Source: Aidingimonas lacisalsi
GTDB taxonomy: Bacteria; Pseudomonadota; Gammaproteobacteria; Pseudomonadales; Halomonadaceae
Assembly: GCF_008079445.1 (NCBI RefSeq)
Contig: NZ_VRYH01000011.1
Span: 1-61,684, forward strand
Reading direction: 5' to 3'
Length of the DNA: 61,684 nt
Made by a program: the position numbers and the translations under genes. Every line of letters begins with the position of its first letter. Position 1 is the stretch's first letter. The notes under the pieces were generated by a model. It did no database searches. It saw only the letters and a program-made list of their open reading frames with translations, and was not told the origin of the DNA. Below, piece by piece: positions 8,573-17,439 of this stretch.

Positions 8573-8914
8573 ATGTTAAAAAAACTAGCTGTTTTGTGCT
8601 TCTCTGTACCATTAACAGTATTGGCAAATGATCTTACTGCTTTGCAAAGTAAGGAGTTAACCGTATTTGCGGGAAAGTCAATGGGAAGTGATGCTGAGGT
8701 CTCTGATATTAAAAAGGTTATGCCGCGGAAAGACATTAATGAGCTAGTGGCAACTGGGATTAATATAAACGGTTTTTTGTGCGCATCTGTAACAGATATT
8801 CGTGCCATGAAGGTTAAATCAGTATATGAAGTAACATGTATTGCTTATCGAAATGGTACTGCGAAAAAAACTTATATGGTTGATGCTCTTAAAGGGATCG
8901 CATTCGAACCATAG
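8573..8914 (+). CDS. Small secreted or periplasmic protein of unknown function
   Basis: The 113-aa protein is preceded by GTAAGGAAAC. The first 19 residues (MLKKLAVLCFSVPLTVLAN) form a signal peptide with probable cleavage after VLA. The mature part is about 95 residues with two cysteines (FLCAS, VTCIAY) that could pair in the periplasm. No family is recognised. It is the only gene between attC sites at 8422 and 8922, and is AT-rich. Confidence 0.65.
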   Translation: MLKKLAVLCFSVPLTVLANDLTALQSKELTVFAGKSMGSDAEVSDIKKVMPRKDINELVATGININGFLCASVTDIRAMKVKSVYEVTCIAYRNGTAKKTYMVDALKGIAFEP

Positions 8915-8921
8915 ACCATAG

Positions 8922-8988
8922 GTATAACAAGTCGTTTCAACCGACGTGAGCTGCTGCGCAGCCCACGCGGTTGAACTCCACGTTATGG
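8922..8988 (+). repeat. attC site
   Basis: The left core is GTATAAC (8922-8928) and the right core is GTTATGG (8982-8988). The arms are strong: gtttcaaccg against cggttgaac, with a gagctgctgcgcagc inner hairpin. Confidence 0.8.
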
Positions 8989-9037
8989 AAGGAAATTCTT
9001 GAGGTGGGAAATTCGCTCTGAGTACGCGGGAAAGTAG

Positions 9038-11659
9038 ATGGTAATCCTGAACGATATTTTGAACTGGACTCGATCGCGCCCTTCATGGCAGCGGGATACA
9101 TGTCGGCGCCTCCTTCAACAAGAGAATGGCTTAGGTGAGGCAGATTACTCCGAACTTTACGAGCTGCTGAAAAAAGACAATGGCATACAGACCGACCGCG
9201 CCGTCGCCTCAGTACCATTAGCCAATGAGCATCTTCCCGCAGAACCGACGCCCGGCGAGACGGTTACTCTCGTCTCGCTGCGTGATCTTAGTCACGTGAA
9301 TCAGATCTCCAGTGACCACAAACTCGTTTTCTCAAGCGACGGGATTACCGTAATCTACGGGGGGAACGGGACTGGTAAGTCCGGTTATGCCCGGGTCATG
9401 AAGCGAGCCTGCCGGGCCAGAGATCAATCCGAGCCAATTCATCCAGACGCAAACGATCCCTCGGCGGCACGGAGAGAGCCGTCAGCGACATTCGACGTTG
9501 AAGTCTCTGGCAGGACCGAAGAGATCGCGTGGTCGCGGGGAGCGACACCACCAGACCGGCTCTCCCGGATTTCCGTATTCGATTCGAAGTGTGCTCGCGC
9601 ATATATCACGGCAGAACAGGATGTAGCGTACCTCCCTTATGGTCTAGATATTCTCGAAAATCTTGCAAATGAAGTTGTACCGAGAATCGAGGAAAGGCTC
9701 GAAGCGGAAATCGCCGAAATCGATGTGGACAGAACCCCATTTAACCATCTCCTTGGCGAGACACAAGTTGGAGAGGTAATTGGGAAGCTGTCCCCCGAAT
9801 CGGACGCGGATGCGATAACGTCCCTCGGAACCTTGACAGAAAACGAAGCCAGACGGATTGTCGAGCTCGAAGCAGCCCTCAAGCAAGCCGACCCCTTGGC
9901 CAAAGCGGAAGAGTTGCGGCGTTCGGCAATTCGCTTGAGTACCTATGCCGACAAACTGTCCAGTCCTATTGTTTGGGTTAACGATCAGGCCGTCGAAAAG
10001 CTCCAAAGACTCGATAGTGAACGAGTCGCTGCAGAGGACGTCGAGAAGAAGGCAGCAGACGCGCTACGCGCCGGTGAAGAGTTGCTTCCAGGAACGGGAG
10101 ATCAGACTTGGAAGAATTTGTTTGAATCGGCGAAACGCTACTTTACCGAAGTTGCTTATCCGGGCGAGAAGTTTCCGGCGTCCGCCGAAGGAAAGGTGTG
10201 TCCTTTGTGCCAGGAAGAGTTGCCGGATTCCGCCAATCAGCGCTTGAAGAGATTTCACGAGTACATAGAGAACGACGTTGCAAGGACCGCCGATGCTGCC
10301 CGCAAAAAGCTCGAAGAGGCAAGACGGAAGATCGAGACGGCTAGGTTGTTAGTTTCGCCCGACGAAGCGCTCACTGATGAACTAAGGGAGCTGGATGACA
10401 CAGTCCTGAAAAAGGTCGCCGAATTTCAAGACGAGCTTGAGTCACGTAGAACCTCGATGCTCGAATCCTTGAAAGCGTCAGACTGGACTCATATTTCTGA
10501 CCTCAGTGAATCGCCGCGGGTATACGTTCGGCAACTTGCCGCCCATCAGCTCAAGGCGTGTCGGCAGTTAAGGAGAGCAGCGGACGAAGACAAGCGTCGA
10601 AACCTTGAGAAGGAATTGGCCGAGTTGTCGGCGAGGCAACGCCTCGCGACGAGCTTGAAAGCGGTGACCAAATTGCTGGAGCGGATAAAAAGGAAAGCGG
10701 CCCTCGAGATCTGCCGAAAAGACCTAAAAACCCGCCCGATCTCCAACAAATCGAAAGAGTTGGCGTCAGTGGCAGTAACCGATGAACTTCGGAAAGCGCT
10801 TGATAAGGAATTCGGAACTCTAGGAATTGGGCACATCAAGACGAAACTCAAGGAACGGAGCGCTCGGGGAAAGATGCTCCATCAACTGCTCCTTGACCTT
10901 CCCACTACAAACAAAATCGACGAAATCCTGAGTGAAGGGGAGCAGCGGGCGATTGCCCTAGGTTCGTTTTTCGCGGAGCTGGCATTGGCGAACCATTCCT
11001 GCGGGATAGTGTTTGATGACCCAGTCTCGTCATTGGATCATAAGAGACGGGGAAAAGTTGCAAAACGAATGGTGGGGGAGGCGAGGTCCCGACAGGTTAT
11101 CGTGTTCACGCATGATGTAGTGTTCTTGGAGCAGCTTCGAACAGAGTGCGAACGTGCGTCGATCGAGCCGGCGATAACTAGTTTAGATCGTTCGGGCACG
11201 AGCGCAGGCATTGTCAGTCCGGGATTACCCTGGGCGCATCAAACCGTCGGGGAGCGCATTGATGCACTAGAAAAGGCGCAAAAACACTTTGAGAAGCTGC
11301 CATGGCCCGTTGAGCCGTCTGCGGAATTGGCAGGGGAAATCACCCGGCAGTATAGTCTTCTGCGGGCCACCATCGAGCGCGTCGTCCAAGATCAATTGCT
11401 CAACGGAACGGTTCAGCGGTATAGGGATTATATCGACGTAAGGCGCTTATCGAAGGTGGTGGGCCTTCGACAAGCCGAGGTGGACGAATTATTCCGACTC
11501 AACCAGCGATGCCACGATGTCGTGGAAGCCCATGATCCTGCTTCCGCTAAGGACGAGCCGCCGCCGACGCCGGACGAGCTCAAGCAAGATATTGCCGATC
11601 TTCGAGCCCTAGTGGAGGCGGTTAGAGCCCGAAGGAAGGCTGCGCAAGGGACCGCCTAG
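9038..11659 (+). CDS. AAA-family ATPase with zinc hook (RloC/SMC-like)
   Basis: This 873-aa protein is one of the largest cassette genes here. Walker A GGNGTGKS is at residues 108-115. Long coiled-coil segments (rich in A, E, K, R and L) flank a CPLC zinc-hook motif near residue 388. The signature-like SEGEQRAIALGSFF lies near 630, Walker B IVFDDPVSSLDH near 657, and the H-loop VIVFTHD follows. This is the plan of Rad50/RloC-type AAA_13 ATPases, several of which act against phages. I see no RloC-type anticodon-nuclease motif at the C-terminus, so the effector activity is unknown. Its GC content is higher than that of neighbouring cassettes. Confidence 0.8.
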   Translation: MVILNDILNWTRSRPSWQRDTCRRLLQQENGLGEADYSELYELLKKDNGIQTDRAVASVPLANEHLPAEPTPGETVTLVSLRDLSHVNQISSDHKLVFSSDGITVIYGGNGTGKSGYARVMKRACRARDQSEPIHPDANDPSAARREPSATFDVEVSGRTEEIAWSRGATPPDRLSRISVFDSKCARAYITAEQDVAYLPYGLDILENLANEVVPRIEERLEAEIAEIDVDRTPFNHLLGETQVGEVIGKLSPESDADAITSLGTLTENEARRIVELEAALKQADPLAKAEELRRSAIRLSTYADKLSSPIVWVNDQAVEKLQRLDSERVAAEDVEKKAADALRAGEELLPGTGDQTWKNLFESAKRYFTEVAYPGEKFPASAEGKVCPLCQEELPDSANQRLKRFHEYIENDVARTADAARKKLEEARRKIETARLLVSPDEALTDELRELDDTVLKKVAEFQDELESRRTSMLESLKASDWTHISDLSESPRVYVRQLAAHQLKACRQLRRAADEDKRRNLEKELAELSARQRLATSLKAVTKLLERIKRKAALEICRKDLKTRPISNKSKELASVAVTDELRKALDKEFGTLGIGHIKTKLKERSARGKMLHQLLLDLPTTNKIDEILSEGEQRAIALGSFFAELALANHSCGIVFDDPVSSLDHKRRGKVAKRMVGEARSRQVIVFTHDVVFLEQLRTECERASIEPAITSLDRSGTSAGIVSPGLPWAHQTVGERIDALEKAQKHFEKLPWPVEPSAELAGEITRQYSLLRATIERVVQDQLLNGTVQRYRDYIDVRRLSKVVGLRQAEVDELFRLNQRCHDVVEAHDPASAKDEPPPTPDELKQDIADLRALVEAVRARRKAAQGTA

Positions 11660-11668
11660 GAAAAGTAT

Positions 11669-11749
11669 GCATAACAAAGCCATCAACTCGGATGGGCAAA
11701 AGCGGAGCTTCGCTTCGCTTTTGCCCACCGGTTATGGCGGCCGTTAACC
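11669..11749 (+). repeat. attC site
   Basis: The left core is GCATAAC (11669-11675) and the right core is GTTAACC (11743-11749). The arms are gggcaaaagcg and cgcttttgccc. Confidence 0.8.
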
Positions 11750-11765
11750 TTATCTGGAGAGTTTG

Positions 11766-12506
11766 GTGCAACAAATTCCGACAATGTTTCTGACACATGC
11801 CGCTGACGTTCTCGGTGACACGGATAGCGGATTGTCTGGGAGCAATATTGTTAAGGCGTTTTGTGGATATGCATTTGATTTGAATGTGAATATTCCTTAT
11901 GCGGTCTACCCATTTGATGCTCCAAATAAGAGAACTACTTTGCTTGAAAACCTCCGTCGGTTTGATCCAAAAGACCAGTACCGGATCATTAAGGAGCTAT
12001 GTGAGCATCCAAAACTTCCTCAGCCAGTTGCAGATTCCGTCAACAATCTCAAGATTCAGCTCATCGCTCGATACGGAAAAGAATTCGGCTTTATTAGTTC
12101 TGAAACACTGAATGAAACCCTGGTTCAGGAAACTACTCATTGGCTTTCTGATCATCGTGACAGCCTAAGCCTGTATGAATCAGCGTTGATGAAGTTCAAC
12201 AACAACGTTTTCGAGCGTAATCTTTTGGATGATCTTCGTCTGTCACTAGAGCTCCTATTAAAAAGTATTTTCCAGAATGGAAAGGCGCTGGAGAACCAAA
12301 TCCCACAGCTCGGAATCTTCATAAGTACCAATGGCGGCTCCAAGGAGTTTTCAAATATGTTTCGGGTGTTGGTTGACTATTGCTCGAAATACCAAAATTC
12401 TTTTGTAAAACATAATGATGCTGTCGTAGAGGAAGAGGTAGAGTTCATATTTGAGATGACATCATCGTTTATGAAGCACCTTGTAAAAATGAGTATCAAA
12501 GGTTAA
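11766..12506 (+). CDS. Unknown protein with abortive-infection-like C-terminal domain
   Basis: This 246-aa protein is taken from GTG 11766, five bases after GGAGA; a TTG at 11763 is too close to that site. The N-terminus contains ADVLGDTDSGLSGSNI, a pattern I associate with proteins annotated AbiJ-like. The C-terminal half (LRLSLELLLKSIF, LENQIPQLGIF, YCSKYQNSFVKHND) resembles the HEPN-like domain found after such N-termini. A toxin or RNase role is possible, but the similarity is remembered, not tested. It is a single-gene cassette. Confidence 0.6.
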   Translation: MQQIPTMFLTHAADVLGDTDSGLSGSNIVKAFCGYAFDLNVNIPYAVYPFDAPNKRTTLLENLRRFDPKDQYRIIKELCEHPKLPQPVADSVNNLKIQLIARYGKEFGFISSETLNETLVQETTHWLSDHRDSLSLYESALMKFNNNVFERNLLDDLRLSLELLLKSIFQNGKALENQIPQLGIFISTNGGSKEFSNMFRVLVDYCSKYQNSFVKHNDAVVEEEVEFIFEMTSSFMKHLVKMSIKG

Positions 12507-12585
12507 CAAGGCCAAGCACAGCGACAGCTTTTCCGTTGCGGGTTCGTCTCCATTCCGTAGCCGCGCATGCTGGCTGGCGTTAGAA
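12501..12585 (+). repeat. attC site
   Basis: The left core is GGTTAAC (12501-12507), overlapping the stop codon, and the right core is GTTAGAA (12579-12585). The interior (cagcgacagcttttccgttg ... ccgcgcatgctgg) belongs to the recurrent cgac/ttccg/gcgcatgctg subfamily. Confidence 0.8.
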
Positions 12586-12608
12586 GCTAAAGGAGGAAAA
12601 ATTAAGCA

Positions 12609-13178
12609 ATGTGCAACACAATAGACTTCATCCATAATTACTCGGGTTTTCATGAGTTAAAATCATCATGTCATGTAAGAATTTTAAATGATGAGGGCAA
12701 ACCACTTACAGTTATATGCTCTCAGTTACCTAGCAACACCGGAACCTCAGTTACCAATGTAGCAGAGCATATTGCTTCTGAAATCTGTGAGAAAATCAGC
12801 AAGGAAAACAAAAAATTGAGACAAGTCATTGAGAGCTATTTCAAGGAATACAAAAGTCATGAAATGATTGATCACCTGATAAATAAGCTTAAAGAGTCAG
12901 GTAATTATAGTGTTTTTTTCTTAGAAATACTGAAACAATCTCTCAAATTCGTATCTGAAAGTAACCTTGCTGCTGACAGAGTTAAAAATCTGATTTGGAT
13001 TGAGCACTATCCACCAGGTGTCGGGTTTCATCCTACAGAGCATGAATATGCAGTTGTTAGCTTCAACAAGGAAACATGGGAGCCTAGCTGGAGTAACTGG
13101 GTAAAAGAAGAAGCAATTTCTGAACATACAGGCTACTCAGTTGAAGAAGTAACTTTGGCAGGAGTTGAGCTTAACTAA
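12609..13178 (+). CDS. Hypothetical cassette protein
   Basis: This 189-aa acidic, mostly helical-looking protein has a TAAAGGAGG ribosome site 12 bases before the ATG. I recognise no family. The N-terminus (SSCHVRILNDEGKPLTVICSQ) looks like beta strands, followed by a Lys/Glu-rich helical middle. A C-terminal EHEYAVVSF...WSNWVKEEAISEHTGYSVEEV block could be a small globular domain. It is a single-gene cassette and AT-rich. Confidence 0.6.
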   Translation: MCNTIDFIHNYSGFHELKSSCHVRILNDEGKPLTVICSQLPSNTGTSVTNVAEHIASEICEKISKENKKLRQVIESYFKEYKSHEMIDHLINKLKESGNYSVFFLEILKQSLKFVSESNLAADRVKNLIWIEHYPPGVGFHPTEHEYAVVSFNKETWEPSWSNWVKEEAISEHTGYSVEEVTLAGVELN

Positions 13179-13181
13179 AGC

Positions 13182-13236
13182 TTCTAACAAGAAAATTCAG
13201 GTGACGCTTAAGGTGCACCTGATTTAGGCATTGGAT
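13182..13236 (+). repeat. Degenerate attC site
   Basis: The left core is TTCTAAC (13182-13188) and the right core is ATTGGAT (13230-13236). Both deviate at the first base. The arms ttcaggtg and cacctgat are clear, so the site is probably real but weakened. Confidence 0.55.
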
Positions 13237-13245
13237 GTAGATGGA

Positions 13246-13903
13246 ATGAAAGTTCGAGCGCGGATAAAACGGATTCCGGGTTGGCTTTGGAGGGCAAGAT
13301 TTGTCGGTCTGGCCTTGGTGGTGGTCGTACCGGTTCTTGTTTCCGCTCTTTCGCCAGACGTAGATGCGAGTTCCATCCGTCTTTGGGGGTTGTTTCTGCA
13401 AGTTCTTGGAATCCTGACAGTGATATGGGGGATTTCGAAAACCCGCTCATTGTTTGGACACCCATCGGTGTTTCGAAAGTAGTGGGATTGGCTCAAGAGT
13501 TTTCCGCTATGGGCGAAGCACGATGTCTCCGGTGTCGCGGGCACGGCGGCTGTCACGACGGAAGGCGCGAGCGACGCTCACGTAGTGCGAGGTGCAGGGA
13601 GAAATGCAACGTTGGAGCAACGGCTGGACGCTCTGGAACAGAATGTGACGGAGATTCATAGTCGCATCTCAACCATTCGAGGGAAATTACAAGACCGGAT
13701 TAAGGCGTCCGAGGATGCACTGAGCCAAGAGAAACGGGAGCGAACGAAGGGCAATGAGGAGCTTCGCGAAATGCTGGGCAACCGGGACCGGCGGCGTGCA
13801 CATTTCCGCGATAGGCGCACTGTGGCTTCTCGTCGGCGTAACCCTAAGCACCGCGGCGCCCGAGATCGCTTGCATTGTGCACAACATCCAACAAATCCAT
13901 TAA
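13246..13903 (+). pseudogene. Broken membrane/coiled-coil cassette gene (nonsense mutation plus 2-bp deletion)
   Basis: The frame runs from ATG 13246 through two hydrophobic segments (VGLALVVVVPVLVSAL, LWGLFLQVLGILTVIWGI) to a TAG at 13480-13482. The same frame then continues open as WDWLKSFPLWAKHDVSG and a coiled-coil (LEQRLDALEQNVTEIHSRIS). Near 13779 a 2-bp loss moves the rest to another frame (TGTGGVHISAIGALWLLVG...), which ends at a TAA overlapping the next attC. Undoing both changes would give a protein of about 218 aa with three membrane segments. Confidence 0.75.
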
Positions 13904-13945
13904 GCCGACGCTCGTACCTCGCGCGGCTTATGGGCTGCGTTAGCT
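13886..13945 (+). repeat. attC site
   Basis: The left core is ATCCAAC (13886-13892) and the right core is GTTAGCT (13939-13945). The interior is gacgctcgtacctcgcgc, shared with the sites at 48936 and 51096. Confidence 0.75.
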
Positions 13946-13968
13946 CCTCTTGTGGATACCTTTGATTC

Positions 13969-14928
13969 ATGACTGAAAATCGACCTCTATCAAAGACTCA
14001 GAAAGAAAGACTGGCGAAACTCGAGCCCCAGCTCAGGTCGTGTGTGGGAGTCGCTGATCTTAATCGTGCCAAGAGGATAACAGCCCAAATTCAAGAATTA
14101 TTACGGCCCACAGGTCACGAAACTCGCGTTCTACAAGCTAAAAATTGGCTTTATGAGACTGCAATGGAAGCCGGCAGCCTCACGTACGCGAAGATGGGGT
14201 TTGAGGGAACGATACAAAAAAGTAGTTCCAGAACACGGCTAAACCTTGAAGCTACCTCTCTTTTGGCAATTTGCTATCTGCGAGGGGGCAACTTGGAAAA
14301 GGCTCGGGACATGATTGTCAGAGCTGTAAAGAACATCAACAACATTAAGTCTGCAGATAGAAGGGAGCAGTTTCACAAGCGCCTAATTGAGAGACTCGAA
14401 GAGGAAAGCATCTTAGTGGGTTTGAAGGAGGAGTCATCAGAGAAGCTTGATCTGGCCGAAGTTGATCAACAGTCAGTTCAGCTTGTGATGACGAAATCCG
14501 AGAACCAAATATATCTCGAAATGGGGCGTGCCGTTCCGCAACGATCAGTCGATTTACTTAAGGATGTCAGAGATGCCTACACTTTCCGGCTTCCAGGCCC
14601 CGACAGGAAAATGCTTCCACCTCCAATAACAGTTGAGAACAAAGAAGCCCTTGGGAAACGTGCAAGTTCTGCATTAAAGCGAGTTGCCTGGAGAGCCGTG
14701 TGCAGCCCTGATAGTGATATCTACAAAGCATGGAGCCAAGGATTATCGGTTGTCTACGATAAAAAGTATATTGCCGGAGCCATAGTGGCGGCATTTAACT
14801 CCGCCAGCATTACTGTGGCAATGATCGCTGCTAGTGCGGCCGCATTGGCGATCAAGTTTGGTGCAGAAGTCTTTTGCGAGACGTTTGCGCCGAGCTCTCT
14901 TATGATCGACAGAAAGGACAAGAGCTAA
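13969..14928 (+). CDS. Hypothetical protein with helical repeats and hydrophobic C-terminus
   Basis: This is a 319-aa protein. Residues 15-150 are helical and repeat-like (LEPQLRSCVGVADLNRAKRI, TSLLAICYLRGGNLEKARDM), consistent with a TPR-type scaffold. Residues about 270-303 (YIAGAIVAAFNSASITVAMIAASAAALAIKFG) are hydrophobic and small-residue-rich and could insert into a membrane. A helical sensor with a membrane-active tail is one reading, but I know no matching family. It is a single-gene cassette. Confidence 0.6.
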   Translation: MTENRPLSKTQKERLAKLEPQLRSCVGVADLNRAKRITAQIQELLRPTGHETRVLQAKNWLYETAMEAGSLTYAKMGFEGTIQKSSSRTRLNLEATSLLAICYLRGGNLEKARDMIVRAVKNINNIKSADRREQFHKRLIERLEEESILVGLKEESSEKLDLAEVDQQSVQLVMTKSENQIYLEMGRAVPQRSVDLLKDVRDAYTFRLPGPDRKMLPPPITVENKEALGKRASSALKRVAWRAVCSPDSDIYKAWSQGLSVVYDKKYIAGAIVAAFNSASITVAMIAASAAALAIKFGAEVFCETFAPSSLMIDRKDKS

Positions 14929-14997
14929 CAATCGACTGCACGGCGACCGGTCCTCCGCCGCTGCGCGGCTCCAATCCGGTTACCGCAAGCGTTAGTT
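14923..14997 (+). repeat. attC site
   Basis: The left core is AGCTAAC (14923-14929) and the right core is GTTAGTT (14991-14997). The interior (cgactgcacggcgaccg ... ccgctgcgcggct) is closely related to 40892-40969. Confidence 0.8.
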
Positions 14998-15029
14998 TTT
15001 CAAAAAACCAACAAACGGAGGAATAGAAA

Positions 15030-15269
15030 GTGCCAGTTTTCACAATTGAACCAATGACTACCACTACCGTTGGCGGGTTTCCCGCGACAATATCTGGAAT
15101 TAATACAGGCAGCACTGATTTTATTGTTGGAACCATTGATGCGCCAGCAGGTGTTCTGAAGGCTATGTGGGATTCTGGTGGGGTATGCCGAGATAGTAAC
15201 CCAAAATGCAACCTTAATACCCATACAAATGAGTTCATCGAGGTTCTTGAAGCGGCTAAAGCTCTCTGA
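15030..15269 (+). CDS. Small hypothetical cassette protein
   Basis: This 79-aa protein starts at GTG 15030 behind a strong CGGAGGAAT. It begins with a beta-rich, Thr/Gly-rich half (EPMTTTTVGGFPATISGI) followed by a helical tail. Two cysteines flank SNPK (VCRDSNPKC). No family is recognised. The strong ribosome site and position between two good attC sites support a real gene. Confidence 0.55.
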   Translation: MPVFTIEPMTTTTVGGFPATISGINTGSTDFIVGTIDAPAGVLKAMWDSGGVCRDSNPKCNLNTHTNEFIEVLEAAKAL

Positions 15270-15287
15270 GTTGCCAAGTAGCCATTA

Positions 15288-15348
15288 AGCTAACAATTCG
15301 CGTAAGGCGGACGTCCCTGACGGGCCGCCGCTTCGCTCCGCGTTGGGC
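15288..15348 (+). repeat. attC site
   Basis: The left core is AGCTAAC (15288-15294) and the right core is GTTGGGC (15342-15348). The interior (ggacgtccctgacgggccgc) is shared with the sites at 41366 and 44065. Confidence 0.85.
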
Positions 15349-15365
15349 GGAAATGAGATTCGTCT

Positions 15366-16037
15366 ATGAATGAGCAAATAAAGAAGGAAGCGAGTAAGTT
15401 TCAACGTGGTGGGAAGGCGGTGAGTGAAAGAAGGCGTCGATGGTCCGATTTCGAAGACGAAGCCAGTAGAATCTTCGAAGAGGTCGTCAATCTCTCCAAA
15501 GAGGAGGGATTGTTTGAGAATCTCTATGTGCGCCGTACAGAACGAGATGAACAAGGCCGGCTTGTGCCGCCATGTTATATTACTTTGTTCTGGGGAAATC
15601 ATCCTACTGGCGAAATTGACTTTCGCTCGAAGAGCCGCGAGGCATTAGATGTGGAGGGCGGATGTGCTTTACATCTTGTTCAAGGGGTTTTCGGCGAGGT
15701 CGCCGTGATCTTTTACCCATTTTCATCAAGCCTAATGAGGCGCAATGAAAACTCATATGTTTACAAGGTCTACGAATCCCCGTCTGACATATATGAGAAA
15801 GATTTAAACCGAAAGATACAGTTAATGTTCTCGTATGCCCACTATTCCAGCTATATGGGAAATCCGGATTGGATGGATTTTCTAAACTTCAAGGTTCTAC
15901 AGGTGCGGTCGTTGGCTAGGCATATATGGCACGCGGACTGGTTCGCGGCAATGCAGGCTCGCATAGACAAAATAATCGGAGCACTCTCCAAGGAAGAGGC
16001 GAAGACGGATGACGCCGAAGAATGTGATTGCGAGTGA
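15366..16037 (+). CDS. Hypothetical cassette protein
   Basis: This is a 223-aa soluble protein of no recognised family. The middle is beta-rich (CYITLFWGNHPTG, LHLVQGVFGEVAVIFYPFSS) and the C-terminus ends in an acidic Cys-containing tail (EECDCE). The first 25 residues are basic (KKEASKFQRGGKAVSERRRR). It is the only gene of its cassette. The start at ATG 15366 lacks a good ribosome site. Confidence 0.6.
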   Translation: MNEQIKKEASKFQRGGKAVSERRRRWSDFEDEASRIFEEVVNLSKEEGLFENLYVRRTERDEQGRLVPPCYITLFWGNHPTGEIDFRSKSREALDVEGGCALHLVQGVFGEVAVIFYPFSSSLMRRNENSYVYKVYESPSDIYEKDLNRKIQLMFSYAHYSSYMGNPDWMDFLNFKVLQVRSLARHIWHADWFAAMQARIDKIIGALSKEEAKTDDAEECDCE

Positions 16038-16057
16038 CATGCAGAGCGATCACCATC

Positions 16058-16139
16058 GCCCAACAAGAGCGTCAACTCGGACCAGCCTACCCTCCGCATT
16101 CGCTGCGGGTAGGCCGTCCGGTTACGCTATGCGTTAAGA
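16058..16139 (+). repeat. attC site
   Basis: The left core is GCCCAAC (16058-16064) and the right core is GTTAAGA (16133-16139). The arms are cctaccctccgca and tgcgggtagg. Confidence 0.8.
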
Positions 16140-16159
16140 GTATCGAGTAGGGAGCGTAG

Positions 16160-16810
16160 ATGACCATTGACGATTACGTAAAACTCACGCAAATCGGATT
16201 CTATTTAGCGATAGCCTCAGTGACCGTGCTTACCTACTTGAAGGCAAAGGATACTCTTCTCAATTCTGTTAATACTGAGTATCACAAGCACGTTATTGAT
16301 GCTCTGATTAAGGCCTCTGATTCTTTGTTTTCTGAATTTGATGAGAATAGTGAGAATCATTGGACAAAGGGCGATCGCATAAAAGATACGATTGAAGAGA
16401 TAAACAATGAATTTATTGAGCATAAAGAGAAAATATTGGAAATGGGCGAGTTTCCTGGAGGTGTGAGGGTAAGCGACCTTGAGAGAAGGCTTATGTCGAT
16501 GATCCGCGAATACAAATCAGACCCTTTCCTTCCGGAAGAGATACGATCAAAAATCGTCGACTTACTGCAAAACAGATTTGATGTTCATCACTCGGTCACA
16601 TTTCGTGAAATCACCGAGTATCGAGATCTCTTGGCACAAGGGAAACACAATGACTCTCTAGAAATGAATTATGCTTGGGTGTCTAACAAAATAAATGATC
16701 AGCTATATAAACAAGGCTGCGGTGTTAGCCAGGTCGAAGAAGCTGTTCATGAAATACGAATGGACATAAAGTCCTATTTGGAAAAATTTAACCCTCTGAA
16801 GAACGCTTGA
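16160..16810 (+). CDS. Membrane-anchored helical protein of unknown function
   Basis: The 216-aa protein follows GTAGGGAGC. Residues about 8-26 (LTQIGFYLAIASVTVLTYL) form a single membrane span. The rest is charged and helical (for example KDTIEEINNEFIEHKEKILEM) and probably cytoplasmic. No family is recognised. It is a single-gene cassette, AT-rich, between two good attC sites. Confidence 0.6.
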   Translation: MTIDDYVKLTQIGFYLAIASVTVLTYLKAKDTLLNSVNTEYHKHVIDALIKASDSLFSEFDENSENHWTKGDRIKDTIEEINNEFIEHKEKILEMGEFPGGVRVSDLERRLMSMIREYKSDPFLPEEIRSKIVDLLQNRFDVHHSVTFREITEYRDLLAQGKHNDSLEMNYAWVSNKINDQLYKQGCGVSQVEEAVHEIRMDIKSYLEKFNPLKNA

Positions 16811-16883
16811 CCAGGGACTGTAGCAGACCGTTTTCCCGGCTCGGTTGCGCATCCAAAATGGCCTCTGAGTCAGGGCGTTAAGA
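16805..16883 (+). repeat. attC site
   Basis: The left core is GCTTGAC (16805-16811) and the right core is GTTAAGA (16877-16883). The interior matches the subfamily of 3176-3253 (cagggactgtagcagaccg). Confidence 0.75.
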
Positions 16884-16911
16884 GGTAAATAAGCCACGGA
16901 GTTCACTGTTA

Positions 16912-17325
16912 ATGGACAAGTTCAATACATTGGTCGGTCTCCTATTTGGCAAACTCTACGACGAGTTCCCGGTCCCTTTCCGAATCCGGCCCGAGCAATT
17001 TCTCAAAGAGACAATCGAAGAAGACGATTTCGAGGGTTCTTTCAATTTCATGGAGTACTTTTACAGTACAGTGGAATGGCTGGAAACTGCCGGATACATC
17101 TGGGTCACACAGGACCTTTCTGATGATGGGTGTGCAGAGTTCGATGTAGTTCTTAGTGAGAAGGGTTTAGAAACGTTACGCAGGGTGCCTAAATCGCTGG
17201 AGGGTACGGCGTCCATCGGTGAACGACTTTCGAGTTTTAGTCGTTCCAAGGCTTCAGATGCTGTTAGTACTCTCATTTCCCTGGCAATTACGAGCGCGGT
17301 CAACGGGGGCGGTATTGCCTCTTAA
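16912..17325 (+). CDS. Hypothetical protein with possible winged-helix fold
   Basis: This 137-aa protein has an NFMEYFYSTVEWLETAGYIWV segment followed by DVVLSEKGLETLRRVP, a pattern like a small winged-helix domain with its beta wing. The C-terminal 35 residues are Ser/Ala-rich and moderately hydrophobic (SDAVSTLISLAITSAVNGGG). I know of short cassette proteins with this plan but none with an assigned function. Confidence 0.6.
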   Translation: MDKFNTLVGLLFGKLYDEFPVPFRIRPEQFLKETIEEDDFEGSFNFMEYFYSTVEWLETAGYIWVTQDLSDDGCAEFDVVLSEKGLETLRRVPKSLEGTASIGERLSSFSRSKASDAVSTLISLAITSAVNGGGIAS

Positions 17326-17406
17326 CCAGTTATTCAAGTTTACTACCGGCCTAGCGGCCGTCCGCCGGACGCCCTAGTCGGGCACCGCTTAATACTGGCG
17401 TTAGGG
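17320..17406 (+). repeat. attC site
   Basis: The left core is TCTTAAC (17320-17326) and the right core is GTTAGGG (17400-17406). Nested arms include cggcctagcggccg. Confidence 0.75.
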
Positions 17407-17439
17407 CAATCAGCGCACTCAACAAAAGGTTTTTTCAAA

